Source: Candidatus Pullilachnospira intestinigallinarum (GTDB lineage: Bacteria; Bacillota; Clostridia; Lachnospirales; Lachnospiraceae). From it: a DNA stretch of 64,000 nt. Each line of letters begins with the position of its first letter. Position 1 is the stretch's first letter. The notes under the pieces were generated by a model. It was not told the origin of the DNA, did no database searches, and was given only the letters and a program-made list of their open reading frames with translations. Location of the stretch: the NCBI GenBank assembly GCA_018711275.1, contig DVIN01000017.1:35281-99280 (forward strand). The letters run 5' to 3'. Both the position numbers and the translations under genes were made by a program. This document shows, piece after piece, positions 11,732 to 22,682 of the stretch.

Positions 11732-12766
11732 CTACGTCTTTTTAAAAATGGAATCCAACTGAACTTTTAAAGTTTTCAGATTATCCACGACGTTTTCATA
11801 ATCCATACGCTTGGGTCCGATAATACCGATCGTTCCCTTCATCCCGTCTCCCAGATCGTAGGATGCGGTGACAACGCTGCAGTCCTTCATGGTCTGAATA
11901 GGGGATTCACTTCCTATATATACCTGAATTCCGGTGTTTTCTTCATCGGAAACAGTATCTTTGATCATCTCCGCCAGTTCTTTTTTATCCTCAAGGGCGG
12001 AGATCAGTTCGCTGGCTTTACTGCTGTCCGCCAGCTCCGGATATTTGAAAATATTGGTGGCTCCGCTGGTGTATACCGGAACTTCCTCCTCGTCCGCTTC
12101 AATCACCCTGGCCACTGCATCCAGCACCTCACTGACCACACTGCTGTGGACGCCTGCCTGCTCCTTCAGCTTCTTGATCAGTCCCAGATTGATCTGATCG
12201 ATGGTCAGCCCGTTCAGCTGAGTATTCAGCAGAAGATTCAGCTTCAGAATCTGTTCGTCATCGATGGGTTCTGTCAGTCCGATAATCTGGTTTTTCACCA
12301 GATTTCCCTCCGCCACAATCACTGCCAGAATCTGTTCCTCATTCACCTTTGACAGCTGAATGAACTTCAGCTTGTTGTGGTGATAGGTGGGACCGGTAAT
12401 CATCGTGGCATAATTGGTATTGGATGCCAGAATCCGAACAACCTGTTTCAGCACCTTTTCCATCCGGTCTGTTTTCTCAATCATCATCTCCTGAATCTGG
12501 GCTACTTCCTGTTTCTTTTCCTCCATCAGCTCATCCACATACAGACGATAGCCCGCATCTGAAGGAATCCTTCCGGCTGACGTATGAGGCTGGATAATGT
12601 AACCCATCTCCTCCAGGTCGGACATCTCGTTGCGGATCGTAGCGGAACTCAGATTCAAGTCCGTGTCCTTGGAAATCGTTCTGGAACCCACCGGTTCTCC
12701 CGTCTCAAGATACGTCTTGATGATCGCTTTTAAAATCTTACGCTTTCTTTCATCCAGTTCGCTCAA
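11732..12766 (-). CDS. hrcA: Heat-inducible transcriptional repressor HrcA, probable TTG start
   Basis: SELDERKRKILKAIIKTYLETGEPVGSRTI and SSATIRNEMSDLEEMGYI; AAAGGAG ribosome site upstream of TTG. The listed ORF start at 12820 lies inside CIRCE and is unlikely. Confidence 0.93.
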   Translation of the reverse strand: MSELDERKRKILKAIIKTYLETGEPVGSRTISKDTDLNLSSATIRNEMSDLEEMGYIIQPHTSAGRIPSDAGYRLYVDELMEEKKQEVAQIQEMMIEKTDRMEKVLKQVVRILASNTNYATMITGPTYHHNKLKFIQLSKVNEEQILAVIVAEGNLVKNQIIGLTEPIDDEQILKLNLLLNTQLNGLTIDQINLGLIKKLKEQAGVHSSVVSEVLDAVARVIEADEEEVPVYTSGATNIFKYPELADSSKASELISALEDKKELAEMIKDTVSDEENTGIQVYIGSESPIQTMKDCSVVTASYDLGDGMKGTIGIIGPKRMDYENVVDNLKTLKVQLDSIFKKT

Positions 12767-12809
12767 AAGAATCCGCTCCTTTCTCTTCCATCCTGAAGTT
12801 TTTAGCTTG

Positions 12810-12836
12810 TTAGCACTCAACTTTAAGGAGTGCTAA
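12810..12836. promoter_or_regulatory. CIRCE element (HrcA operator)
   Basis: TTAGCACTC-AACTTTAAG-GAGTGCTAA: exact consensus arms with N9 spacer. Confidence 0.98.
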
Positions 12837-12849
12837 CATCTATGTTTTT

Positions 12850-12878
12850 AAGATAGCACCACCTCTGAGGTTTGTCAA
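12850..12878 (-). promoter_or_regulatory. Sigma-A promoter of the hrcA operon: TTGACA-N17-TATCTT
   Basis: Read on the reverse strand; located immediately upstream of CIRCE. Confidence 0.85.
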
Positions 12879-12921
12879 TGGGTATTTTCAAATTTTTTTG
12901 ATTTTTTTGCGGTTTTCCGGA

Positions 12922-12960
12922 AAAAGGCGGCATCACCATTTTCTGATGATACCGCCTTTT
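12922..12960. terminator. Rho-independent terminator downstream of uvrB
   Basis: AAAAAGGCGG(CATCA)CCATTTTC(TGATG)ATACCGCCTTTT inverted repeat with T and A tracts on both sides. Confidence 0.8.
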
Positions 12961-12987
12961 ATCGTAACGCAGATCCGGCCGCTTTCT

Positions 12988-14976
12988 TCACTCATCCAGC
13001 TCGGCCAAATTTTTCTTCAGTTCGATCATCTTGTCGCGCAGCTGAGCGGCAGCTTCAAAATTCAGTTCCGCCGCAGCCGCTTTCATCTGTTTCTGTACCT
13101 CCCCGATCAGTTTCTCCAGTTCTTTGCGGCTCATGGATTCAGGCGCTTTTTCCAGTGTTTCTTCTGTTTTGGCCACTTCCCTGGAAATACTGATCAGATC
13201 TCTGACAGCCTTTTTGATGGTCTGCGGCGTGATACCGTGTTCCTTATTATATTGTTCCTGCAGAGCTCTCCGCCGCCGGGTCTCGTCGATGGCCATCCGC
13301 ATGGAATCGGTGACCACATCCGCATACATGATCACATGCCCCTCCGCATTTCTGGCAGCCCGGCCGATGGTCTGAATCAGCGATGTCTCGGAACGGAGAA
13401 ATCCTTCTTTATCCGCGTCCAGGATTGCCACCAGTGTAATCTCCGGAATATCCAGACCTTCCCGCAGCAGATTGATACCCACCAGCACATCAAACACATC
13501 CAGCCGCATATCCCGGATAATCTCCGTTCTCTCCAGCGTATCAATATCCGAATGAAGATATTTTACCCGGATTCCCAGCTCTCTCATGTAGTCTGTCAGC
13601 TCTTCCGCCATGCGTTTGGTAAGCGTGGTAATCAGCACCTTATGATGATTTTCCACCTCTTTATTGACTTCTCCCACCAGATCATCAATCTGCCCTTCCA
13701 CCGGACGGACCTCCACGTTCGGATCCAGCAGACCGGTAGGACGGATAATCTGTTCTGCCCGCAGCATCTCATGCTCTTCCTCGTATTCTCCCGGTGTGGC
13801 CGACACGAACAGTATCTGGTCCACCCGTTCCTCAAACTCTGTAAAATTCAGCGGCCGGTTATCCTTGGCCGACGGCAGACGGAAACCATAATCCACCAGT
13901 GTGGTCTTTCTGGACTGATCTCCCGCATACATTCCGCGGATCTGCGGGATCGTTTTATGGGACTCGTCGATGATAATCAGGTAGTCGTCACCAAAATAAT
14001 CCATCAGCGTATACGGCGGCTGGCCCGGTTTCAGTCCGGACAGATGGCGGGAATAGTTTTCAATACCGGAACAGAAGCCGGTCTCTTTCATCATCTCAAT
14101 GTCGAAATTGGTCCGCTCGTTAATCCGCTGTGCCTCCAGAAGCTTGTCCTCGCTTTTAAAATACTCCACCTGTTCTTTCAGCTCCGCTTCAATATTCTTC
14201 GTAGCTTCCAGAATCCGCTCCATAGGCACCACATAATGAGAGGCGGGATAAAGGGCAATATGGTTCAATTCCCTTCGGATTTCACCGGTGAGCGTGTCAA
14301 TTTCCGTAATCCTGTCAATTTCATCCCCAAAAAATTCCACCCGGATGGCCACATCCGATTCATAGGCCGGAATGATCTCCACCACATCCCCCCGCACCCG
14401 GAAGGTTCCCCGGTGAAAATCCATATCGTTCCGCTCATACTGCATGTCGATCAGTTCCCGCAGCACCTGATCCCTGTCCTTTTCCATACCGGGGCGGAGG
14501 GAAACAATCATGTTCTGATAGTCCTTGGGACTTCCGATCCCGTAGATACAGGATACACTGGAGACAATGATGACGTCCCGGCGCTCGGAGAGCGCGGCGG
14601 TAGCGGAGAGACGAAGCCGGTCAATCTCATCGTTGATGGCAGAGTCCTTGGCGATGTAGGTATCGGTGGAAGGGACGTAGGCTTCGGGTTGGTAATAGTC
14701 GTAGTAGGAAACAAAATATTCCACCGCATTGTTGGGGAAAAACTCCTTGAATTCGCTGTAGAGCTGTGCCGCCAGCGTCTTATTATGCGCAATAATCAAC
14801 GTCGGTTTATTCAGTTGCTGGATGACGTTGGCCATCGTAAACGTCTTACCGGAGCCGGTGACACCGAGAAGTGTCTCGCACTGATTTCCTTCTTTGAAAC
14901 CTTTGACCAGCTGGTCGATCGCCTGGGGCTGGTCGCCGGTGGGTTTGTATTCTGATACTAATTCAAAATGATCCAT
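12988..14976 (-). CDS. uvrB: Excinuclease ABC subunit UvrB
   Basis: [17 protein letters not shown] Walker [20 protein letters not shown]-terminal UVR domain. Confidence 0.97.
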   Translation of the reverse strand: MDHFELVSEYKPTGDQPQAIDQLVKGFKEGNQCETLLGVTGSGKTFTMANVIQQLNKPTLIIAHNKTLAAQLYSEFKEFFPNNAVEYFVSYYDYYQPEAYVPSTDTYIAKDSAINDEIDRLRLSATAALSERRDVIIVSSVSCIYGIGSPKDYQNMIVSLRPGMEKDRDQVLRELIDMQYERNDMDFHRGTFRVRGDVVEIIPAYESDVAIRVEFFGDEIDRITEIDTLTGEIRRELNHIALYPASHYVVPMERILEATKNIEAELKEQVEYFKSEDKLLEAQRINERTNFDIEMMKETGFCSGIENYSRHLSGLKPGQPPYTLMDYFGDDYLIIIDESHKTIPQIRGMYAGDQSRKTTLVDYGFRLPSAKDNRPLNFTEFEERVDQILFVSATPGEYEEEHEMLRAEQIIRPTGLLDPNVEVRPVEGQIDDLVGEVNKEVENHHKVLITTLTKRMAEELTDYMRELGIRVKYLHSDIDTLERTEIIRDMRLDVFDVLVGINLLREGLDIPEITLVAILDADKEGFLRSETSLIQTIGRAARNAEGHVIMYADVVTDSMRMAIDETRRRRALQEQYNKEHGITPQTIKKAVRDLISISREVAKTEETLEKAPESMSRKELEKLIGEVQKQMKAAAAELNFEAAAQLRDKMIELKKNLAELDE

Positions 14977-15093
14977 TCAAAATCTCCTTTATGAATCTAG
15001 TATTTTCATTCTCTTCCGCTATTATAGCAAAGTATAAAAAGAAAGTACAGAACAAACATTCGAATTTGTTCTGCACCTTAAACGAATCTTCCT

Positions 15094-15950
15094 TTATATC
15101 TCTGCTTCAATAATCTCTACGGTTCCATCCGGATGGCAGTATTGAATCACCGCTTCCGAGTTCTTGCAGGCGATCCGGAAAAATTTATTACAGTCCAGTT
15201 CCAGTACATGCCCTCTTTTCTCCAGTAATCTCACTGTATCAAAGCAATTCACATCTTCTATCTTAATATCCTCCAGTTGATGTTCTGCTATTTTGAATAA
15301 ATCTTTCTGATCCAATGGTGTCTTTGTAATATATTCATAAGAAAAAAATAGTTCATCTGAGTTACCGTTAATTACATTTAAAAGGTATTCCTGATACGGC
15401 CTCGGAAACAAACGGTCTGTATCAACTGACAATTCAACAATCGTATAAGCAATGCTTTCACCGCTCCCGTCGTTCTTACTTACCTGAATCTCTTTTCCCG
15501 TTAATTCTTTAAAATCGGCCCCCTCTGTTTCCACCAGAAATATCCCTGTTCCCGACGCAAGACGGCTCTGTATTTCTTCGTCCGGTAATGTACTGTTCCA
15601 TGTAAATTCCCGAAGCTTCTCTATAGATAACCCAACCGCTTTAAACCGCAGGTACTCCAGACTTCTTCTTCCTCAGCCCCGCTGTACAGCGCCTGCAGCT
15701 CTGCATAAGGAGCCAGAAACCGTTCCGGTTCCTCTGCTTGCGTAACTTCTACATAATCTGCCGCTATCCTATCGACTCCTTCAAGGCTCTCAACTTGTTC
15801 AAGAATCCCGTTATCCAGAACTTTCTCCGCCTTTTCTTCATCTTTCAAGTTTTTTTTCGCTGTATAAGTTCTCAGCAAATATGCTCCAATCAGTCCTTCC
15901 CACACCGTGCATATTATATCCATGAACACTGTTACCATTTCCGTATTCAC
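15094..15950 (-). pseudogene. Degraded locus: short N-terminal membrane segment (possibly sensor-kinase derived) joined to a hypothetical accessory ORF with a frame change
   Basis: ORF 15621-15950 ends in ...AEEEEVWSTCGLKRLGYL*; the +1-shifted frame reads SLEYLRFKAVGLSIEKLREFTWNSTLPDEEIQSRLASGTGIFLVETEGADF... straight into ORF 15094-15534. No good start codon or ribosome site was seen for the second ORF. Confidence 0.5.
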
Positions 15951-16492
15951 AGCATATTCCCCCAGTATCCGGCTAACGCCTCCATGAACGCTTTCCGCTT
16001 TGGCTTACTGACATAGACCGTCTCTCCGGAAGTCAATTCCACATCCAATTTCTCTACCTTCTTAACAAAAGCAAGATTCACAAGGAATCCCACGTGGCAG
16101 CGAAAAAATCCATACGGGGACAGCTCCTTTTCTATCTCCTTCATGTTTTTATAGCAGATCACATCTCCATCGTCTGTATGTAACAGTAGATTTCTCTTAT
16201 ACGTTTCTGCATAATGCAGTTTCTTCACAGCCACTTTAAAAGAACCTTTGTCGTTCTGCACGACAATATAGGGATTTTTGTGTCTGTATTTTTCAATCCA
16301 CCCCTTCATCTCCGTTTTCAGGCGGATATATTTCACAGGCTTTACAATAGAGTTCACAGCCTGGTATTTATAACCTTCCAAAGCGTACTGATTTAAGGAT
16401 GTCAACATACCCAAACCTGTCATGCAGTCAATCAACACGAAGTCGTACCCTCTTTTCACTCCCTGATAACTTGAACTACAGCGTTTCTTCAT
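15947..16492 (-). pseudogene. LytTR response regulator with N-terminally truncated/deleted receiver domain
   Basis: C-terminal LytTR domain (NPYIVVQNDKGSFKVAVKKLHYAETYKRNLLLHT...FFRCHVGFLVNLAFVKKVEKLDVELTSGETVYVSKPKRKAF) is intact; receiver is reduced to GYDFVLIDCMTGLGMLTSLNQYALEGYKYQAVNSIVKPV. Confidence 0.6.
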
Positions 16493-16504
16493 CCAACAAA
16501 ACGG

Positions 16505-17740
16505 TTACTTATGCAAAGAGATATCATCGCATTTTCCCGGCCGGGGCAGATACTGGACGGCAATCCGGTTTTCCGGCTTTACTTCCACCAGATACAGTAC
16601 GGCAAGAAACAGCCATTCCAGCGGCTTCATCAAAAGATAGACCGCATCCGCGGCGTATGGGGAATGAATATGACGGGCAATCGGAAAACCATATCGGTCA
16701 TAAAATTTCCGGATCCGCCTGTGGAGCCGGGGCGTCCGTTCCTCCAGCACCTGTTCAAACGCATTGGCGATACAAAGCTGCCGGTTTACAATCACCGGAT
16801 GACCATGACGGACGCCCCGGCGCAGGGGACGCACCAGTCCGGGATGGCCGCCGGCTGCCACCGTACACAGATAATGCTCATCCTGATAAATATTCTGGGG
16901 CGCTTCCCGCAGAGACAGTCTCCAGTCACTGGTTTCCGTCCAGGCACGGATCACACTGTCCGGCCGCTGACCGCAGAGTATCAGAATACAGATCAGGATT
17001 CCCAGAAGCGGCCACATAACGAGAAATGCCGCTGCCGGCCATCGGGAAGAATCCAGAAGCTTCCGGTTCCATTTTTCCAGCCATGGAGTCCGGAAGCTTT
17101 CCATTTTCTCCGGCTGCACCGTCTTCCATTCCTTTACCTTCCGCCGGATCACCTTGATTCCGATAAGAATTGCGTTGGCCGGCAGCAGGCAGAGATATGC
17201 CATCACAACATCCGGGCGAAATACCTGGACAATCCACACAATGCACTCCGCCATCCCCAGATACATACCTGCCATGGCACAGACGGGAATCAGCGGCGGC
17301 ATTTTGGAAAGGGTTCCATAAGACAGGATCAGATAACCTGCGATTCCCACCGCGGCCAGCAGTCCCACGGTCAGAATTCCCTGGGTCCAGATGGGAGTGT
17401 GCAGTTCCCGGTTGCGAAGCTGTTCTGTCCAGTCGGCAATGACAATGTTGGTCAGGGGAAGCGCCAGCATCGAATATACCATCCCCAGCACCAGAGTAAC
17501 CGCCTCAAAGGTGCGGCCCTTCTTTAAGAACAGGGGACTGCGGGTTTCGCAGAAAAGGAAAATCACATTCACCGCCGTCAATACAAGAGGATAGACAAAA
17601 ACCGGTCCCAGAAAGGCGCCTGTCATAAGCATTTCCACCCCGCCTTCTTCCGCTCCCCAAAGAGGGCCGGCCGCAATCCCCAGCACCAGAGCTGCCGCCA
17701 CCGAAAGCACCACACTGTGTCTGACCCATTTTTCTTCCAT
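16505..17740 (-). CDS. Multi-pass membrane protein, DUF6688-like
   Basis: Seven or more hydrophobic segments, then a soluble C-terminal region with HYLCTVAAGGHPGLVRPLRRGVRHGHPVIVNRQLCIANAFEQVLEE; family label from recall only. Confidence 0.5.
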   Translation of the reverse strand: MEEKWVRHSVVLSVAAALVLGIAAGPLWGAEEGGVEMLMTGAFLGPVFVYPLVLTAVNVIFLFCETRSPLFLKKGRTFEAVTLVLGMVYSMLALPLTNIVIADWTEQLRNRELHTPIWTQGILTVGLLAAVGIAGYLILSYGTLSKMPPLIPVCAMAGMYLGMAECIVWIVQVFRPDVVMAYLCLLPANAILIGIKVIRRKVKEWKTVQPEKMESFRTPWLEKWNRKLLDSSRWPAAAFLVMWPLLGILICILILCGQRPDSVIRAWTETSDWRLSLREAPQNIYQDEHYLCTVAAGGHPGLVRPLRRGVRHGHPVIVNRQLCIANAFEQVLEERTPRLHRRIRKFYDRYGFPIARHIHSPYAADAVYLLMKPLEWLFLAVLYLVEVKPENRIAVQYLPRPGKCDDISLHK

Positions 17741-18016
17741 GATTCACCCGCTCCTTTCTCCATTTTGTCCGCATGGCCTGCCATTTCCTTTATTTTGCCA
17801 CAGGATTCATCAAAATACAATGCATTCCCTTTACGCCGTCATTCAGGAAGCTTTCTCCCGCTATGGTGTACTTTTCTATTCTCCTCCGTCTTATCATAGA
17901 ATTTTCAAGTTTACCCCTTTCCTGGTTCATGCTATAATGAACACTACTCAAAAGGCATTGCTCCGGCAGCTGCCGGATTCAACTTTTACCCATTATGGAG
18001 AAGGGGGAACAATTCC

Positions 18017-19249
18017 ATGAAAATCAACAGCAGGAGGCTCTGGATGCGTCTGCATCAGCTGGCCGGGATCGGCAAACATACGGACGGCAGCATTACCCGG
18101 CTTCCTTTCACCCCGCAGGACCGGCAGGCTGGTCTGCTGATCCTCTCGTTCATGAAAGAAGCCGGTCTGAAAACCCGGCAGGATGCTGCCGGAAATCTCA
18201 TCGGGCAGTGGATTCCGGAAGGAATTTCCGGGGAACAGGCGGCGCCGGTTATCGTCGGTTCTCACTATGATACGGTTCTCAATGGAGGGGCCTTTGACGG
18301 CTGTTTGGGACTTCTGGCAGCCATCGAAGCCGTTCAGTCCATGCGGGAAGCGGGATATGTGCCCTCCTGTCCCGTTTATGTGATCGGATTTAAAGACGAG
18401 GAGGGAAACCGGTTTGGTTACGGCATGGTGGGAAGCCGCTCCATCTGTGGACGTATGCAGCCCGAGGGACTTTTCTCCCGGGACCGGGATGGTATCAGCC
18501 TGGGGGACGCCATGACCGCCTTTGGCCTGGATCCTTCCCGGCTGAACAGCTGTCGGATTTTTCCCATCCGTGCCATGCTGGAACTCCACATTGAACAGGG
18601 GAAGATTCTGGAAAGCCAGGGCTGCACCATCGGAATTGTGGAGGGAATCGCCGGTCTGGAACGCCATACCATCCGAATCGAGGGAAACAGCGCCCATGCC
18701 GGCGCCACTCCCATGGAAGCCCGGCAGGATCCGGTACCCGCCATGAGCCGGTGGATTCTGGAGATCACCCGCCTGGCCAGAGAACGGAAACACTGTGTGG
18801 CGACCGTGGGGAGCATCCAGACTTCTCCCGGCGCCTGCAATATCATCTGCGGCAGTGTGGAATTTTCTCTGGATCTCCGGAGTCTGCGGGATCAGGACCG
18901 GAAGGAAATCATGGAGAACATGGCGGTCTTCGAAAAACAGCTGGAATGGCAGGAGCACGTTAGGATCCGACGCTGGCTGGACCAGGAAATTCCATCCGCG
19001 CCCTGTGCGGATGGTCTGAAAAGCCGAATGGAAGAAATCTGCAAAAAAGAAGGCTATTCCTTCTGCCGTCTCATGAGCGGAGCCGGCCATGACAGTATGA
19101 ATTTTTCCGGCATCTGCCCCATCAGTATGATTTTTGTTCCCTCTGTGGGAGGCTATTCCCACCGAAAGGAAGAATTCACCTCCATGGAGGACTGCGGCGC
19201 CGGCACCCAGGTACTTCTGGAAATGATACTGGCGGCAGAAACCTTCTGA
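18017..19249 (+). CDS. M20 family Zn-dependent hydrolase (allantoate amidohydrolase / N-carbamoyl-amino acid hydrolase type)
   Basis: VGSHYDTVLNGGAFDGCLGLLAAIEA, GFKDEEGNRFG, LELHIEQGKILE, GNSAHAGATPM, MSGAGHDSMNF motifs. Confidence 0.88.
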   Translation: MKINSRRLWMRLHQLAGIGKHTDGSITRLPFTPQDRQAGLLILSFMKEAGLKTRQDAAGNLIGQWIPEGISGEQAAPVIVGSHYDTVLNGGAFDGCLGLLAAIEAVQSMREAGYVPSCPVYVIGFKDEEGNRFGYGMVGSRSICGRMQPEGLFSRDRDGISLGDAMTAFGLDPSRLNSCRIFPIRAMLELHIEQGKILESQGCTIGIVEGIAGLERHTIRIEGNSAHAGATPMEARQDPVPAMSRWILEITRLARERKHCVATVGSIQTSPGACNIICGSVEFSLDLRSLRDQDRKEIMENMAVFEKQLEWQEHVRIRRWLDQEIPSAPCADGLKSRMEEICKKEGYSFCRLMSGAGHDSMNFSGICPISMIFVPSVGGYSHRKEEFTSMEDCGAGTQVLLEMILAAETF

Positions 19250-19362
19250 CCGCAGAATATCCGGTTTTAATTCCCGGTTTTCGGGATTAAAATAATGGAA
19301 AGTACGCAACGCGCACTTTCTGCTGTAATAAAACGCTGATTCCACGAAAGAGGAGGTACAAA

Positions 19363-20688
19363 ATGAAAGAGAAAATCAGCAGCTTTTTCCGCTTTAAGGA
19401 GCGGGGAACCAATTTCCGGGTGGAAACCATTGCGGGAATCACAACCTTTATGACCATGGCTTATATCCTGGTGGTACAGCCCAGCCTGATGGTGGGCGAC
19501 GGAGATTCCATTGTGGACATCAATGGGGTTCTGATCACCAAGGAGGCCATTCTGGTAACCTGTGCCATCGTCAGCGCCTTTATCACGCTGCTTATGGCTC
19601 TGTATGCCAATCTTCCCTTTGCCCTGGCCACGGGTATGGGAAGCAACGCCATGTTCGGCGCCATGCTCATTGCGGGAGATATTTCCTTCGGAGGCATCAT
19701 GTCCATGATCCTGATCTCCGGTACGATTTTTCTTCTGCTGACCATCTTCGGTGTCCGGGATCTGATCGTAAAGACCATTCCCAAAAATCTGAAAATTGCC
19801 ATCAGTACGGCCATCGGCTTCTACATTGCTTATCTGGGCTTTGACAACAGCGGCATCGGAAATTTCACTGACGGCATCAGCCGGGGGGATTTCACCCAGC
19901 CGTCGGTATACCTGGCTCTTTTCGGTCTGATCCTGATCGCTGTTCTCAACGCGAAGAAAGTAACCGGAGCCATTCTGATCGGCATTGTGGTGGTAACGGT
20001 TCTGGGAATTCCTCTGGGAGTAACTACCGTGCCGGATACCCTGGCAAAAGTTCCCGATTTTGGAACATTGGGCAACGTTATGCTGGAGTTTGACTGGAAA
20101 GAAGTACTGTCCTTCTCCGCGGTTCCTCTTATCTTCGTGGCCTTCTGCGGAGATTTCTTCTCCACGCTGGGAACCGTCCTGGGTGTGGGCGCAAAGGCCG
20201 GCATGCTGGATGAAAACGGCGATTTTCCGAATATCCAGAAACCTTTCCTGGTGGACGCCATCGGTACCTGTGTGGGCGCCTGCACCGGTAATACGGTAAT
20301 CACTACCTTCGTGGAATCCAGCGCCGGCGTAGAAGCCGGAGGCCGTACCGGTTTTGCCAGTGTCATCACAGCCATCATTTTCGGTCTCATGGTCTTCCTG
20401 TCTCCGATGGTTCTGATGATCCCCAATGCAGCCACCGGTCCTGCCCTGATCTTCGTGGGATTTCTGATGATCCAGGGAATCCAGAATATTGATTTCTCCG
20501 ATTTCACCGAGGCATTCGGACCCTTTACCATGATCATGTTTACCATTTTCACCGGTTCCATCGCAGGCGGAATTTCCGCGGGCATCATTGCTCACGCACT
20601 GATCAAACTGCTGACCGGAAAGGTGAAAGAAGTGCATCCGTTCCTGTATGTACTGTGTATTCCTCTGATCCTGTACTTTATTTCCTGA
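19363..20688 (+). CDS. NCS2 family purine permease (AzgA/PbuG-like)
   Basis: RVETIAGITTFMTMAYILVVQPSL; ATGMGSNAMF; FCGDFFSTLGTVLGVG; SSAGVEAGGRTGFASV motifs. Confidence 0.93.
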   Translation: MKEKISSFFRFKERGTNFRVETIAGITTFMTMAYILVVQPSLMVGDGDSIVDINGVLITKEAILVTCAIVSAFITLLMALYANLPFALATGMGSNAMFGAMLIAGDISFGGIMSMILISGTIFLLLTIFGVRDLIVKTIPKNLKIAISTAIGFYIAYLGFDNSGIGNFTDGISRGDFTQPSVYLALFGLILIAVLNAKKVTGAILIGIVVVTVLGIPLGVTTVPDTLAKVPDFGTLGNVMLEFDWKEVLSFSAVPLIFVAFCGDFFSTLGTVLGVGAKAGMLDENGDFPNIQKPFLVDAIGTCVGACTGNTVITTFVESSAGVEAGGRTGFASVITAIIFGLMVFLSPMVLMIPNAATGPALIFVGFLMIQGIQNIDFSDFTEAFGPFTMIMFTIFTGSIAGGISAGIIAHALIKLLTGKVKEVHPFLYVLCIPLILYFIS

Positions 20689-20752
20689 CCGGGATCCAAA
20701 AAGGATCCCTTTATGGCCATTCGGCCAATAATAATGAAAGGCGGTGTAGGTT

Positions 20753-22528
20753 ATGAAAATTCAGCCAAATGACAAAAAGCGGCTGCTGCAGGCGGCGCTG
20801 GGGGAGATCCCCTGCGATCTTGTGATCACCAACATTCAGCTGGTCAACGTAATCACCGGAGAAATTTATCCCGCGGATGTTTTCATCCATGACGGATTCA
20901 TTGCGCATGTGGAGTACAAAAATCCCGGTTCCCAGCTGGATACGGCCAAAGAAGTGCTGGACGGAAAAGGGCGCTATCTGATCCCGGGTCTGATCGACGC
21001 CCATGAACATATCGAGAGTTCCATGATGACCCCGCGGAATTTCGCGAAAGGCGTGATTCCCCACGGAACCACCACAGTGGTCACCGACCCCCACGAGATC
21101 GCGAATGTCTGCGGCGTGGAAGGCGTCCGGTATATGCATCAGGCCGGGGATGATCTTCCCATGCGGCAGCTCATTGATATCCCCAGCTGTGTTCCGTCCG
21201 TTCCCGGTCTGGAAAACGCCGGTGCGGAATTTTTTGCCGAAGACGTGGAAGCCCTTGCCGGCCTGGACCGGGTGATCGGACTGGCGGAGGTGATGGACTT
21301 TCTGGCGGTAATCCACGGAGAAGACCGGATGATGGACATCATCGACGTGATGGACAGGAAAGGACTGTATCTGCAGGGTCATGCCCCTTATGTGTCCGGC
21401 CGGATGCTCTCCGCCTATCTGTGCGGCGGTCCCTGCACCTGCCACGAAACCAGAGACCGGAACGAGGCTCTGGAAAAACTGCGCAGCGGGATGTTTGTGG
21501 ATGCCCGGGATTCCTCTATCACCAAAAATGTGCGGGAAGTCTGCGAAGGGGTAAAGGGTGTCCGCTTCTTTGACCATCTCTGCCTGTGTACCGATGACCG
21601 GGAAGCCGATGATATCCTTCATGTGGGCCATATGAACGATGTGGTCCGGGCAGCCATCCGCTATGGCATGGATCCGGTGACCGCCATTAAAAGCGCCACC
21701 TTTAATACCGCCAGAGAGATTCACCTGGAAAATCTGGGAGCCATCGCTCCCGGCTATGTGGCGGATCTGCTGCTGCTGGACGATCTTCGGGAAATGAAAC
21801 CCAGTCATGTGTTTTTCGGCGGAAAACTGGTGGCCCGGGACGGACGCCTGACAGTGGAGATCCCCCATCGGGAATACCCATTGGAGAAGGTCAATACCAT
21901 GTATGTCAAACCCCTTTCCAGGGAAGATTTTGTCATCAGGGCTCCCATAGCGAATGGAACCGTCACGGTAAATGTGATGGAATATCCGGATCTGACCCTC
22001 TCCTCCACCTTACTGACCACCGCCGAGCTTCCCGTAAAAAACGGAGAACTCTGCCTGGAGGGGGACGATCTGAAATATGTAGCTGTGGTAAACCGTCATA
22101 AAGGGCACGACACCATCGGCCTTGGGATTGTCAAAGGCTTCGGTACCACCTGCGGCGCTCTGGCCTCCACCGTATCTCACGACAGTCACAATCTGACCAT
22201 CGTTTATGACACACCGGAAAACGCGCTGCTGGCAGCCAATGCTCTGATTCAATGCGGCGGCGGCATGAGCGCTGTCAAAGACGGCAGTCTGCTCCATGTT
22301 CTTCAGCTTCCCCTGGCAGGACTGATTTCCCTGAAAGAAGCCAAAGATCTGGCCGCGGACAGCCAGAAAATGAAGGACGCCAACCGGGCGCTGGGACTGA
22401 CCGGAATGGAAAATCCCCTGCTCCGGATCGTCACGCTGGCCCTTCCTGTGATTCCCAATGTAAAGATGTCGGATCTGGGAATGGTGGATGTGCTGAAAAA
22501 GGAATTTATTCCTCTGTTTACAGAATAA
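20753..22528 (+). CDS. ade: Adenine deaminase
   Basis: PGLIDAHEHIESSMMTPRNFAKGVIPHGTTTVVTDPHEIANV, C-terminal GGGMSAVKDGSLL; next to a purine permease. Confidence 0.94.
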   Translation: MKIQPNDKKRLLQAALGEIPCDLVITNIQLVNVITGEIYPADVFIHDGFIAHVEYKNPGSQLDTAKEVLDGKGRYLIPGLIDAHEHIESSMMTPRNFAKGVIPHGTTTVVTDPHEIANVCGVEGVRYMHQAGDDLPMRQLIDIPSCVPSVPGLENAGAEFFAEDVEALAGLDRVIGLAEVMDFLAVIHGEDRMMDIIDVMDRKGLYLQGHAPYVSGRMLSAYLCGGPCTCHETRDRNEALEKLRSGMFVDARDSSITKNVREVCEGVKGVRFFDHLCLCTDDREADDILHVGHMNDVVRAAIRYGMDPVTAIKSATFNTAREIHLENLGAIAPGYVADLLLLDDLREMKPSHVFFGGKLVARDGRLTVEIPHREYPLEKVNTMYVKPLSREDFVIRAPIANGTVTVNVMEYPDLTLSSTLLTTAELPVKNGELCLEGDDLKYVAVVNRHKGHDTIGLGIVKGFGTTCGALASTVSHDSHNLTIVYDTPENALLAANALIQCGGGMSAVKDGSLLHVLQLPLAGLISLKEAKDLAADSQKMKDANRALGLTGMENPLLRIVTLALPVIPNVKMSDLGMVDVLKKEFIPLFTE

Positions 22529-22564
22529 TACCGGAAAGCATCCTCTGAAAACAGGTTCATATAT

Positions 22565-22615
22565 AAAAAAGGAGACGGCAGCCGTCCATCAGACGGCAAA
22601 GCAGTCTCCTTTTTT
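22565..22615. terminator. Rho-independent terminator downstream of ade
   Basis: AAAAAAGGAGAC...GTCTCCTTTTTT inverted repeat enclosing an inner GCCGTC/GACGGC hairpin. Confidence 0.88.
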
Positions 22616-22682
22616 ATGCCGCAGCCGGCGGTGCCGGCCACCGCCGTTCTGCTGTTTTCATTTTTATTGATCCCGACGTCTC

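Noticed and set aside
12898-14955. 685-aa + strand ORF opposite uvrB
   Set aside because: Shadow ORF in antisense register of a strongly conserved gene; low-complexity His/Leu/Arg composition, no family signature.
19250-19362. Possible purine riboswitch upstream of the NCS2 permease
   Set aside because: Looked for the conserved three-way-junction core; only a short TTTTAATTCCCGGTTTTCGGGATTAAAA terminator-like hairpin is present.
20691-20709. GGGATCC-AAAAA-GGATCCC read as a terminator of the permease gene
   Set aside because: Only TTT follows the stem; treated as part of the ade leader structure, though a weak terminator role is not excluded.
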